Shown here piece after piece: positions 45,319 to 56,123 of a stretch of 64,000 nt of DNA. A model generated the notes under the pieces. It was not told the DNA's origin. It did not search any database and saw nothing but the letters and a program-made list of their open reading frames with translations. Within the stretch, counting starts at the first letter, position 1. Each line of letters starts with the position of its first letter. This DNA is from Sporothrix humicola. Taxonomy: Eukaryota > Ascomycota > Sordariomycetes > Ophiostomatales > Ophiostomataceae. The position numbers and the translations under genes are program-made. The stretch covers positions 186,001 to 250,000 of the forward strand of contig WNYE01000026.1 of the NCBI GenBank assembly GCA_021396245.1. Direction: 5' to 3'.

Positions 45319-46207
45319 GGTTTCTCGTTGATATAGCTTATCTCGATGCACTTGCAGAGGGTGTCGGACCGGACAATACAGCAAAAAGAAGAAAGAAAAA
45401 GAAGAAGAAGAAGAAGAAGGAGAAGAAGAAGAAGAAAAAGAAGCTAAATGCCAGAAGAGCTGAAGGAAATTTGAAGAGTCTGTACGGAGTACGGAGTACT
45501 CGAGCCATGGTTGAGGTGGTGCGGGCACGGGTATTGATATTGTACGACGTATAAATCACACAGTCCAAGGATATCGGGAACGAGACGGGGAACGAGGAAC
45601 GAGGCGGAGAATGCAACCCAACAAGCACACTTCCACGGATGTGATAAACTTCAAGTAAGCGCCCAACTGCACAGGGCCTGGCCCAGCCACATTCAGCCGT
45701 CTGCAGGTCGGCGAAAATAGATGTTACAGACTGTTGTTGGCCATTCGACCAAGCTGGAACCCGTGGAGGGTTTCTGCAGGGTTGGTCAAGTGGCCAGCTG
45801 CATGAGCAGGCCGTAAATGAAACCTTGAGTGCCTGTTCTATCACATATAAAATGTAGGGAAATATTTCAAAAGATGTTCAGAATTTGTTATCCAAAAAAG
45901 GTTGCTAGAAATGATGGCAAAAAAGCAGCGCAAACAGCATATCCCATTCTGTTTCATTTGTCGTAAATGCATATAAACCCGTAGACCGTTGACCGAGAAA
46001 AAAGGAAGAGAAGGAGAAGAAGAACAATAGGATAAAATAAAAGCGGGTAAAAAAGAAGACCAAGAGAAAAGGAAGAGAAAAACGCTGAAAACAAAACCCA
46101 GAAATGTAAATGTCGTAGCCGGACCGTTGAGAGTCATTTATTGTCGTTTATAGTGCGTGACGTATTGTGTCGTCATACGCCGTGCTCGCGCCGTCCTCGC
46201 GCCGTAC
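45319..46207. other. Intergenic region with purine-rich leader tract
   Basis: Holds the GAA-rich tract just upstream of the membrane protein start, two overlapping TACGGAGTA motifs at 45483-45498, and an A-rich 3' flank (45990-46090, plus strand) of the neighbouring minus-strand gene. No gene is recognised. Confidence 0.5.
45387..45443. repeat. GAA-rich microsatellite
   Basis: An interrupted run of GAA units, with six perfect units from 45401. It lies 70-125 bp upstream of the minus-strand start codon at 45318, so on the transcribed strand it is a TTC-rich leader tract. Confidence 0.9.
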
Positions 46208-47848
46208 TCACGCCGCAACACTGTTCGTCATGCTGCCCCAGCGGAAGCGGCGCAGCGTGCTGCCCGTCGACGACCGCATAATCTCGCGGCCGCAGGCACC
46301 TGCGCCCGATGCCGAAGTGTTGGCCGACGCAGACATGGACGAAGCAGCCGACATTGTCGACGCAGCCTCTTGGCGGCCAACCTCGCGGCCAATCACGAAA
46401 CCAGCGCCGAAACCGACAACAGAGACAAGCACGACGACGCCGGCACTGACGACCCAGGTCAGCAGTGTGGGGCTGATCATGGTGACGTCAGACTCGTTGT
46501 TGGCAGCCGACGACGAAGTGCGCTTCTTCTTGGTGACGCGGGGCGAGGACTTGCTGGCGCCTGTGCGTTTGCTCTTGCTCGACGTGGAGACGGCGCTGAC
46601 GGCACTGTTCCGAGAAGAGTGGTGCTGCTGCTGCTGCTGCTGGTGTTGCTGGTGCTTGGTAGAGGTAGAAGCGGCAGCGTTGGATTGGCGGGTAGTCTGC
46701 GCGTTGGTCTGTGGAGGCATCCGCGGAGGCTGGAATGGTGTGCGTGTGCGCGGTGACACGGCCCCTTCATTGTCGTTGTTGTCGTCCATCAGCTCGGACT
46801 CGGGCACAAGACGCAGGCCCATCGGCTGGTTGCTTGGCCGCAGACCGGCGTTGGCCGAAGACGACGACGGCTCTCCACCCACAAAATCGATGTCGTTGCC
46901 GTTGCCACTGCTCGGCTCCTTCTTGGGCAGGCCACGGGCAGCCGCTGCGCACGACAAGAGCGTGGTCAAGGATGCCCGCAGAGCCGCATCGTTGTCCTCG
47001 CGGTAGGACGGAGACATAAAGTTTGGGGCTGAGTTGCGTGCAGGCCGTGACGAACGCGGCGCATAGGGGGCCATGTGTGGAGGCATCTGAGAGTGTGGTG
47101 TGGGCAGGGACCGGTGAGACGAGGGCTGGAGGTGGTTAGGAGGGTGCGAAAAGGCGTTGGGCTGTGGCCGGAAGGTCGGCGGGCTGTTGGACGAAGAAGG
47201 CATGCCGAGGGCCGTACCGTCGTCATCGTCGTCGTCTTCATCGTCGCCGTCGCTCGCTTCCACCCGCTGCCGCAGCCGGGCCTGTGCTGCCTGGTATTGC
47301 AAGAGCGAGTAACTCTGAGAGGGCCGGCCGCCGCCGATATCCATTTCTAAATTCTCGGCCGAGCTCGACAGGACCCGGTCTTCCTCGCTCTCTGTCTCGT
47401 CGTATTCTTCCTGGCTGCTGCCTGCCGAACTCCGGGCGGTGGGGTTGATGGCGGTCGTCGCGGAGGAAGGGTGGTTGTGTGTAGTTGTCGGTTGCCTCGA
47501 GGATTGGGGAGACTGAGAAGATGCGGCCGCTTCGACTTGCTGCAGCAGACGACGCCGCCGCTGGGGAGTCGCATTCGCATTCGCATTCGGCATGGCACCG
47601 CCGTTGACGCCTGTGGCACTGCTGCCGACGCGCAGGCCGGTGATGACAATCTCGTCGGCAATCGAGGACAGCGACGAGGACGACGGCTGCGAGGCGATCT
47701 CGACCCAGGACTCGCCGCCTACCGTGGCGGCCATATTTTGGTGGCGTGAATTAATAGTGGAGGCCGTCGTGGTCGTGGTGTTGGTGTTGGTGTTAGTTGC
47801 TGGACCCTCAGCGGGCAAGAGAGGGTCCCGTCTCGTTGGCGGCGGCAT
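46208..47848 (-). CDS. Orphan, probably tail-anchored membrane protein with a disordered body
   Basis: A single-exon frame of 546 residues that I cannot assign to a named family. Near the N-terminus is GESWVEIASQPSSSSLSSI with EIVITGLRV, which looks conserved rather than random. The middle ~380 residues are low complexity: Ser, Asn, Pro, acidic runs and a poly-Gln/His stretch encoded by CTG repeats at about 46620-46650. Near residue 465-487 is one hydrophobic helix (LLTWVVSAGVVVLVSVVGFG) with small-xxx-small spacing, followed by ~60 residues ending in GREIMRSSTGSTLRRFRWGS. The single C-terminal helix suggests a tail-anchored or single-pass protein facing the cytosol. The start may instead be the ATG at 47734, immediately before the conserved block; the 38 residues before it are Thr/Asn-rich. 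Confidence 0.72.
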   Translation of the reverse strand: MPPPTRRDPLLPAEGPATNTNTNTTTTTASTINSRHQNMAATVGGESWVEIASQPSSSSLSSIADEIVITGLRVGSSATGVNGGAMPNANANATPQRRRRLLQQVEAAASSQSPQSSRQPTTTHNHPSSATTAINPTARSSAGSSQEEYDETESEEDRVLSSSAENLEMDIGGGRPSQSYSLLQYQAAQARLRQRVEASDGDDEDDDDDDGTALGMPSSSNSPPTFRPQPNAFSHPPNHLQPSSHRSLPTPHSQMPPHMAPYAPRSSRPARNSAPNFMSPSYREDNDAALRASLTTLLSCAAAARGLPKKEPSSGNGNDIDFVGGEPSSSSANAGLRPSNQPMGLRLVPESELMDDNNDNEGAVSPRTRTPFQPPRMPPQTNAQTTRQSNAAASTSTKHQQHQQQQQQHHSSRNSAVSAVSTSSKSKRTGASKSSPRVTKKKRTSSSAANNESDVTMISPTLLTWVVSAGVVVLVSVVGFGAGFVIGREVGRQEAASTMSAASSMSASANTSASGAGACGREIMRSSTGSTLRRFRWGSMTNSVAA

Positions 47849-50800
47849 AGTGGATAGTGGATCCGATGCGATAAGGCGCGATGATGGGATGGCGATGGGT
47901 TGTGAAGGGAAAAGTATCGTGAAGATAAAAGTGTCAAGATGGAAACAGAAACAAATGAAAACAAATGATCAACTCCTCACGAGACGAAAAAAGGCAGTCG
48001 CAAAAAGAAAAAGTTGGTGTGGCCGGAAAGAGGCACCCCGTGTTTGAGACGCCTTGCGCGCGCGGTGGTGCAGGTTGGTTCCTGCTAAACTTGGATTGTT
48101 GGCACGGGGCTCGCTGTTCCAAGGAAAGAAGGCGCGGGTGGGCGTGGGATGGGTGAGTTTAGGTTGGGCGTTGCGCGAAACGGCAAGAGGAGTGAGGAAA
48201 AGTCGTAAATCGTGAATAAATGGCAAGAGCGATGGATGAGGGAGACAAGAGACAAGAGACGCCTCGTGGATCGACTCTCGTACGAGTAAAGAAGACTGCA
48301 GCCGTCCGAGACCCGTTGTGTTGTGTTATGTTCCAGATGAAGTTTGTCGTGGGATGTTGGGGGACTTGTTCCTTTTACTTGTTTTGTCAGATACAGTGTT
48401 GGCGTGCCCCCCGCACAGAAGTGAGAGAAGTGACTGACTGTGCAATGTGCTGGCAAATGGGTTGGTGACACGGTATTGGTCTCCGCCTTCTTATTATTAC
48501 TTGTTGATAGAGGGAAGGAAATAGGGGGGCCGTCTTCGGAGGGCAGGCGTGAGAGGGGGGAAGCCAAGCTGAAAGGAAGGCACGAACTGGATGGTGGTTG
48601 GGAGAATGGGAATGGACGGTTTTGGTAAGTGCCCAAGTGAGCCGTGACGAGGCGAGGAGAGAGGAGAGAGGAAGAGGAAAGAGGGAAGGGGAGAAAGGAG
48701 ACAAGGGAGGAAAGAACAACGGATGAAACGGGAGGATGGTTTGTTGAAGGGAAAGAAAGAGTGAGTAGGCAAAGAAGGAACGATAGAACAGATGAAAGAA
48801 GGAAGAAGCAACAAGGGCAAGAGGGAAAGGGGAATATGGAAGGCACGAGGAGCCAAATACAGCCAAAAACGGCTGTGATCTCTCAGTCGCTCCTCCCTCT
48901 CCGCACCGTTGCGGTCTTGCACCTTCTTCTCCTCTTTGCCCAACAATACAGGTAAAAGGGGTCTCGACACTACAAGTCAGAGCGCTACGTCAGGGAGAAG
49001 AGAGGGGCCGATTTGGAACTTAGACTAGCGAGGCGCAATCCAGACGTGAGAGCACGAGGCCACGGTCCCAGTGGTGCTGACCGCCTTCCGGAGAGGGGAG
49101 ATAACAGCGGTATCTCCAGTTGTTTCTGTGCTTGATTCAAGTGAATCTCCTCAGTATCTCCAATATTTTGTCTTTCTGCCAATCTTGTTCTATTATCTGC
49201 AGACTAACGCAGTTGGCGGGCGTAGTGGATGTCGATCGCGCTTGCCGTCTTACGGCGGATGGGGACGCTGTGCGCATGTTTTCTTTGTTGCGGTCTTCGT
49301 TCTAATACTACTCTATTGCTCTTTCCCTTTGTCCCCTTTTACGTCCTTTACGTCCTTTACCCCCTTTCTCGACTTTGAAAGTGCAGGTGCTCCTTTGCTC
49401 TTGCCGGCTATCTTGGAGAAGCTTTCTTAGCGTGAAGGTGAGAATATATACGCGGCAGTGTTAATGTCAAAGAATAGAAAGATCTGAAGAGGATGAGGAT
49501 GAGGAGTGATGTGAGATTGAATAGCAGGATGGGTGGGGTGAGGGAGGCACGGTGTGGTGGCCAAAGGCAGGCCAAGAACGGCGTGCAGCCGCACTGGCAA
49601 CCCACCTTTTGAGTCCTCAAATAGCATGTTGTGAAGCACATTACCATCTCCATACTGAGAAACGGTACTTGTATTTTGTTGGGGAAGTAAGGCAGTAGGG
49701 AAGGAACGAGGGGATAGGAAAGGGGAAGGGGGCGACAAGATTATCATGCTTCTGGGGCTGGCCGTCACTGTTGGCTGGCCATATATGAGGAAGGAACGGC
49801 ACATTCGGAGCTGAGGAAATGGAAAGTGCCATTCTGGGAGTCTTGACACTCAAGCGGAAGTATCTCTTTCTGCGAGCAGATTCCATTCACATTGTGTCTG
49901 GCGCGTTCTTTCCATCTACGAGGAAGTCTCAATGGAATACACGACGAATGGTCCTGTCAGTCGAGACACTTCGAAGTTAGTCGAGATCGGGCGAGATGTG
50001 CTCTTTCCCCCACTTCCGGCAGCAATGACGCGATGGGCTGTCGAGCGGCGTCGAGCTGGCCACTTACATAGTGCGACTCGAACCTAAACAGAAAGAACAG
50101 CACACAACCTGGAAGGTGCGCCGAAACACGCAATGGAATGCAAGGGCGCCCTACCAAAAACGCGTGTCGCTCTTGAATCTTTAATTGGCACGCCACACTG
50201 TAAATAGCGCATCTGTTGTTCACACTAAACGCCGCTGCGATTTCGGGGCTTCGAGTAAGTCCCACTCTGCCCAGACCTCTTTCCTTTCTCAACAATACAA
50301 ACGACGACGTATGCTTCTCTCTTGCTTGGGTCTTCTTCGGGCATTCTATTCTACAATGTCAACAGATTTATACCTGGCTTCGTGAAATCAAGTCGATCGG
50401 CGGATTTCTTCCAATATGGCTCGATGTCCTCCAAAAGACGGCCCAGGCAATTTCAAGATCCTCTCACCGACTTACACGCATCCTTGCACAGCATGTGCGG
50501 GTGGATCGATTGTTGGTTTTGTGGTTTTCTGGCTTTCTGTTTTCTCGGTTCCCATGTTTCTGTTTCTGCGTCTGGCACGGCACTGAAGCGGCATGGCAGC
50601 TGGTATGCAAGTACGACGGACATGTACGGAGTATTATGTATTACCTTGTCTCTTGTAACTTAAAGTGCAAGGCAAGAAGGGCGCCGGTTGGTGCTGAGAA
50701 CGGGGAATGTATGCCGGGCCGTGTGTTTCTTTTTGCCAATTTATTTTACATTTATTTTATTCCGTCTGTTTCAACGCAGTCGTACAGAGCACAGATGACG

Positions 50801-51820
50801 CAGTTTTCTGCAAGTCTTTAAGCCATGGCCCGTCTTTCTTTTTCTTGTCTGCCGTCTTGCCATTTTGCATCTTGCGATTTCCAAGTGAAATCGTCTGGTA
50901 CGACCTGTTCTATGCGCGTCCGATAAATGAGCATCTCGAATCGGCCGACCTTTAAAAGGCACTCCCAGCACGACGCGAAAGTGTAGAATAAAAACACACA
51001 GCCTCGACAACCTACTCCAGGCATTTCTTTTAATCTCCCTTATTATGTCACTGGTGGTGTGCAAGAAAGACAGTTGAATGTGACCTCCAAAAAGAGCCAA
51101 TGGCAGTCGAGCATGTCGAGGCTGGCGAGGTCACGCTTCCCTCCAACAACGACGATGAGGGGAAACGCGAAATCGCAGCCTGGTTGGACGACGAGACAAG
51201 GCATGTTGAAGGAGGCGAATTTATGGTGACAATAAATGTAGACAATTTAATTAATTATTTATTTCATTACAGTGTATGTGTGTAGAGTTTTTCCCGATTA
51301 ATTTGCTTCGATTTAATGGTGACAAAAATAATGTTAATAAATACTTAAATAAAACAAAATAAACAAATACGAGATTTTTAGTTCTTCAAAGTGACAGAAC
51401 CACGCCAATAATAAAAATAGACAAGGCTGACATCTAATGAGAGATCTATTAACAGAATATAACATTCACTGGATGCGAGTAGCTTTCCGGCGAGTGAATG
51501 ATAAGAGGTCAACCGACAAGGCTGGACAAGGCTGTCAACATCAGACATATCCACAATAAGCAGACAATAGATAGGCACAGGCACAGGCGCACACATAATA
51601 TCGTCACATGGTAGAGAATGCAGTCACGAGGCACAGTGAATGAGACAAGATGCTAGCAGTGAATAAACTTTTATATATAACCTGAACGCCGAGGCGTTTC
51701 TCTGGTATGCTTTTTTCTATCATATGGTATTACGGAGAAGAGAGAAGGAAAAGGAAAGGGAAAGGGAAAGGGAAGGGGGAGAGGGAAGAAGAACCTTCTT
51801 TTTCTTTTGTGCATTTGTGT
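47849..51820. other. Gene-poor stretch of about 4 kb
   Basis: The first kilobase is purine-rich on the plus strand (47880-48010, 48530-48850), fitting the leader of the minus-strand gene that starts at 47848. Further on are pyrimidine tracts at 49310-49420, purine tracts at 49680-49740, one TACGGAGTA at 50625-50633, an open frame of about 85 codons at 51029-51285, an AT-rich island and an (AAAGGG)3 run at 51755-51772. No convincing gene is seen. Confidence 0.5.
51225..51375. other. AT-rich island with imperfect direct repeats
   Basis: About 150 bp of nearly pure A/T. The sequence TTTATGGTGACAATAAA near 51220 recurs imperfectly as TTTAATGGTGACAAAAATAA near 51312. Possible relic of a repeat or insertion; no element is recognised. 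Confidence 0.45.
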
Positions 51821-52092
51821 ACTTACCAGCGCGACAAGTAAAAATCGACTCGAAGAGACCCGGGGGCGAGCCCGAGTCTCCTTTTGTAAATCCCCAATGC
51901 CTTGCTAGCCCACGAAGACGAGGCGACGACAAGAATGAGAAGAACACATACTTATCATCGCCTCTAGGCAGAACTGGTCTCGAGAGACCTGAACTGCAAT
52001 GCCCCGGAATAGAGTGACCGATCCCAGTTTGGAACAGAAAGAAGTAACTTTTGAATAATATACCCTTCCATCCATACATTAATGTGTATGGA
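51821..52092. ncRNA. Candidate structured RNA or fold-back element
   Basis: Four predicted hairpins follow one another: 51855-51880 (GAGAC/GTCTC and CGGG/CCCG), 51920-51964 (GAGGCGA/TCGCCTC), 51976-51989 (GGTCTC-GA-GAGACC) and 52072-52091 (CCATACAT/GTGTATGG, TAAT loop). On the plus strand an ACTTACC motif lies at 51821 and an Sm-like AACTTTTGA at 52046, before the last hairpin, an order reminiscent of U1-type snRNAs. The conserved GATCACGAAG loop of U1 is absent, so U1 identity is not supported. On the minus strand the same ACTTACC reads as a GTAAGT donor within a 158-codon frame, so an unrecognised spliced gene is an alternative, as is a degenerate fold-back transposon. Confidence 0.2.
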
Positions 52093-52790
52093 GGTCGGAT
52101 AGTAGAGCCCTCAGGAGAGATCCCCCAGTAAAGAGTAGTTTCAAGACAGAAGTAAAGCCCACAGAAGAAAGCATGCGTGAAAAATAGAATAACCATGTAC
52201 CAAAGTAAAGAAAATCAAGTTTTGCCCCAAACAGAAACAGAAAAAGAAGAAACAATATGAAACCCATCCACAAAAAACTTTTGTTCTAATCGTAACACAG
52301 TCCCCGCCGACGAGCCTTTTGTTTCTGTTTCTTTTTCCTTTTCTTCTTTTTGGAGGCAAAGAACGGGACAGAGCCAGCAGAGCCAACGCGAGCCAAAATA
52401 AAACCAGTCATCAGGTCATCATCGTGTTTCTTAGTCCATGGTCCAGTACGACGTACGACGTAAAGGATTAGGAAAAATGGAAACGATTTCAAGCCCCACA
52501 GAGTTTCGGATCGAGCCCTCAGTTGTATCGCGGCTTCTTTTGGAATTAACCAAAGATGCCCTCTCTCACGAGCTTCTGGCTTTTTATGTTCGTGTTCGGA
52601 ACCAACCAAACAAACAAAAAAGACCAGACCGACAGCCAACCTAGCCAAATACCCAACATTATGTGTACGCGCAGAAAACCAAACGATCCCTCGGGAAAAT
52701 TATGCCGCTATGCCGCCAAAAGAAGATGTAGGAAAAGAGAAACAAGGCAATAAGACCCATTGTCGTTTCCTTCTAGTGTCAATCAACAGC
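52093..52790. other. Intergenic 3' flank of the Nsr1-like gene
   Basis: Mixed A-rich sequence up to the minus-strand stop codon at 52791. Short open frames here have no recognisable content. Confidence 0.5.
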
Positions 52791-54244
52791 TTAGAAGGTA
52801 GTCTTCTTGCCCTGGAAGCCGCCGCCGCCGCCACGGCCGCCGAAGCCACCGCGGCCACCGCCACGGCCACCGCGGTCACCGAAACCGCCACGGCCACCAC
52901 CACGGCCGCCGAAGCCGCCACGGCCGCCACCGCGGCCACCAAAGCCCCCACCGCCACCGCGGCCGCCGCCGAAGTCGTTGCGGGGCTTGGGGGTAGAGTA
53001 GTCCAGACGGACGTTGCGGCCGGCGCAGTCCTGGCCGTTGAGCTGCTCGAAAGCCTTCTTGGCATCCTCGATCGAGTAGAACGAGACGTAACCGAAGCCC
53101 TTGGGGCGACCAGACTCCCTGGAGAAACGTTAGTAGATGTTCATCAAGTACAGTGAAGACAGAGGGGGTAGAGGAGTGCTTACATGTCAGTGGGCAGACG
53201 CAGGCTCTTGACGCTGGAGACCTCGTTGAAGAAAGCCGAGACGGTGTCCTCGTCGGCGTGGAAGGGCAGGTTGCCGACGAACAGGGTGTCGCTCTCGGGG
53301 GAGATGGTGTCGCCGTACTTCTTGGCACGGTCGGCGGCGCCGCCGTTGGCGCCGTCATTGTTCTTGGGGCGGGCAGTCGAGAAGTCGAGCTTGAGCTCGC
53401 GGCCCTCGATGAAGTAGCCCTGCATCTTGTCAAAGGCAGCCTTGGCGTTGGCGGCGGTGTCAAAGTCGACGTAGCCGAAGCCGCGCGAGCGCTGCTGCTC
53501 ACGGTCGGTGATGACGCGGGCGCCGATCAGGCCCTCGCAGACCTTGAACTCCTCGTACAGCAGGTTGTCGTCGACCTTCCAGCCCAGGTTGCCAGCGAAC
53601 AGGGTGGTGCCCTGCTCGGGCTCGGCAGCCTCCTCAGCACCAGCCTCCTCGGCGTCGTCCGTCTTGGCCTTCTTAGCGGCAGCAGGCTCCTCGTCGTCGG
53701 CCTTGCGCTTCTTGGAGGGCTCCTCGGTCTTCTCCTCGGAGTCGGAGTCGGAGTCAGAGTCGGACGAATCGGAATCAGAGTCGGAATCAGAGTCAGAGTC
53801 AGACTCGGCCTTGGTCTCCTTCTTCTCGGCCTTCTCGGCCTTGGGCTTCTCCTCCTCCTCCTCGTCAGAGTCGGAGTCGGACGAGTCGGAGCCAGAGTCA
53901 GAGTCAGACTCGGACTCGCTCTCAGACTCCTCCTTCTTGGCGGCCTTCTTGCCGTTGGCCTTCTCGGCCTTAGGGGCGGGCTTCTCCTCCTCAGACTCAG
54001 ACTCGGAGTCGGAGTCGGAGCCGGACGAGGCAGAGCTGTCCGAGTCGCTGTCGGACTCGCTGTCAGACTCGACCTTCTTGGCCTTCTTCTCCTTCTTGCC
54101 GTTGACGGCCTTGGCAGCGACGTCCTTGGCAATCTTCTTGGACTTTGCGTCCGAAGACTTGGACGGCTTGGTCACGCCGCCGTTCTTGACGCTCTTGATG
54201 GGGTCGGCAACAGCCTTGACCTTGGTCTCCTTTGACTTGCCCAT
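52791..54244 (-). CDS. NSR1: Nsr1/Gar2/nucleolin-like nucleolar RNA-binding protein
   Basis: Two exons, 54244-53184 and 53118-52791, encode 462 residues; the 65-nt intron has GTAAGC, TACTAAC and CCAG and splits RRM2. The N-terminal ~210 residues are Lys-rich segments alternating with blocks of Ser/Asp/Glu repeats, typical CK2 targets. RRM1 begins at TTLFAGNLGW and has RNP1 RGFGYVDF; RRM2 begins at DTLFVGNLPF and, after splicing, has RNP1 KGFGYVSF. The C-terminus is a Gly/Arg/Phe-rich RGG domain. Order and composition match yeast Nsr1, S. pombe Gar2 and animal nucleolin, which support 18S pre-rRNA processing and ribosome biogenesis in the nucleolus. The start ATG follows a C/T-rich leader and begins MGKSKETKVK; the frame is open 98 codons further upstream but without similarity. 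Confidence 0.92.
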
Positions 54245-54869
54245 TGTGAATGTGTGGGGGGAGGATGGATGTGAAGATGTAGATGGGTAAGAGAAAAGAG
54301 GACGGAAGAAAAAAAGATGTTGGAGAAGGTTGGAGAGAATGGAAAAAAAGATGTAGGAAGAGAGAGGAAAGAGGGAAGGAGATGGGACTGAAAAAATGGG
54401 AGAAAAAGGCAGGATGTTATATGGGAATTGGGGGAAGGAGCGACGAGCAGAGCCTTTCCTGCCTTTCTTTGCCTGTGCCAGGGACCAGAGCCTGCTTCCT
54501 GGCAAAAACTTTTTTTTGCACGGCAAAATTCTCTGCAAAATAATTAGCGTGGTTGGTCGGACACTAAGAGACTGACCATTGCATGAGTGGGGCCAGGCGG
54601 TGAGTGTCGAGAAGTGTCAAGGGAAGGAAAGGCAGGACCGCTCAATTGGGGAAAGTGCGGCCTGGAATGCAAGGCAGGAATTTTTGCTCTTGCTCTTTCC
54701 AGCGCCCGCCATTGGCTTTGGTGTGATTTGGCAGAGCCGGGACTGAACTCCATTTGAACTATCACCATCACGACGAACAACGACGACGACTGACGAACGC
54801 CTACCGTCTGGTCAACGACACAAACCTCTCTACCTTCTTCATCTCCCGTCGAACACCCCCACGTCCACA
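54245..54869. promoter_or_regulatory. Shared 625-bp divergent promoter region
   Basis: Separates the start codons of the Nsr1-like gene (-) and the complex I subunit gene (+). The left part (54255-54415) is purine-rich on the plus strand, a C/T leader for the Nsr1 side; the right part is mixed with CAACGACGAC-type sequence before the plus-strand start. Promoter sharing is inferred from distance and orientation. Confidence 0.45.
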
Positions 54870-55229
54870 ATGCCGACGCCCGAGTCGGCCTCGTTCCTGG
54901 CCAAGAAGCCGACAGTTCCGCCGACTTTTGACGGCGTTGATTACGACGACACAAAGCGCTTAAAGCAGGCCCAGGATGCGATCATCCGCGAGCAGTGGGT
55001 GCAGGTGATGATGGGCCGGCTGGTGCGGGAGGAGATGAGCAAATGCTACTACCGGGAGGGCGTCAACCACCTGGAGAAGTGCGGCCATTTGAGAGGTGAG
55101 TTTACCCCCGATTGATGGCAGATAAACAGGATGCTAACCCCCCCAGAACGGTATCTGCAGCTGCTCAAGACGGCCAGAGTCAAGGGCTACCTGTTTGAGC
55201 AGCAGAACTACTTTGAGAACAAGCAATAG
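54870..55229 (+). CDS. NADH:ubiquinone oxidoreductase (complex I) 12.3-kDa subunit, NDUFB10/PDSW-like
   Basis: Two exons, 54870-55095 and 55147-55229, encode 102 residues; the 51-nt intron is GTGAGT...GCTAACC...CCAG and restores HLR-ERYLQLL. The product begins MPTPESASFLAKKPTVPPTF, has the conserved central block AIIREQWVQVMMGRLVREE, two cysteines 12 residues apart (CYYREGVNHLEKC), and ends near KGYLFEQQNYFENKQ. This is close to the fungal 12.3-kDa accessory subunit, the counterpart of mammalian NDUFB10, which sits in the membrane arm on the intermembrane-space side. No cleavable presequence is evident. Length matches the family. Confidence 0.9.
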
Positions 55230-56123
55230 AGCGTTTGTTCGGAGCAGAGCAGCGAGACGAGACGAAACGACGCGGGGGAACGGACGACCGGACGACGCAT
55301 TGGCACACGACTACGGGCCACGAACCATCGGCCGGCGACGAGAAGAGCGAGCGACTGCCCAAAACTACGACGAAGGAAGCTCTGCTACGCGGAAGCCCTG
55401 GAAATGGGACACGAGAGCATGGTGCGAGGAGGGGAAAACGAGAAAATGGGCCGGGATGGCGAGGGTATTGGGCCCCTCTACCGGCACCCAATGTACATAT
55501 CTACTGTGTTAAATGCAATTTTTTGAAAGCCAAGACGAGAGAGACGAGGATTACGGTCATTGGATGCGTGCACAAGGCTCAATGTTGCGATTTGAGACGT
55601 CATTATGAGCCATGGCCGTGATGTACAGCTTGAAAAAGCTGCCCCAGATGAGCTCACCAGAAACAGAAGGCACCTGATTGGTCCACTTTTGAGTGTGGAT
55701 AGTGGGCGTTGGCAGTGGCAGAAAGGAGATGCCAACCATGCCGCATTGAGGACGAGATATGGCTTTCTTTGATCTGGAAATGTGAAAAGAAGTTTATTTT
55801 GGATTTTCTGACAAAATTGTATGATCCCAACACTCCTGCGTTGGTCAATTGAGAGGCTCATTGTTTTCTTTCAAATCTGGTCACGTGCCAAGCAAGGCTA
55901 TGGGTTGAACTTGGGCAATTGGCGGCTAACGCCGAAAAAATACAGGTCTCTGACCCCTACGAAAAAAACTGTGGGCCCATGGGCAGAAAAGAGCTTTCTC
56001 GCGCCTTGAGTGAGAAACGTCGTGCGACCAGACGAAAGAGACGGCAGACGACTAAACCTCGACGACGACGACAACAGACGGCTACCGAGTCGCCCTCACA
56101 CACCAATTGCCTCACACACACCA
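55230..56123. other. Intergenic region, 0.9 kb
   Basis: The first ~300 bp are GA-rich 3' flank of the complex I gene. The remainder is mixed. A minus-strand frame of 127 codons at 55478-55861 has no recognisable content and no coding bias that I can see. Confidence 0.5.

Noticed and set aside
50216..50821. 201-codon plus-strand frame
   Set aside because: No recognisable motif; amino-acid composition looks random.
51821..51900. U1 snRNA identity for the structured region
   Set aside because: The ACTTACC motif fits only partly and the near-invariant stem-loop I sequence GATCACGAAG is missing.
53153..54235. 360-codon plus-strand frame over NSR1
   Set aside because: Leu/Gly/Val-rich translation of the complement of Ser/Asp/Glu repeats.
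54245..54538. N-terminal extension of the Nsr1-like protein
   Set aside because: Phe/Ser/Pro-rich translation of a C/T leader; the conserved Lys-rich start is at 54244.
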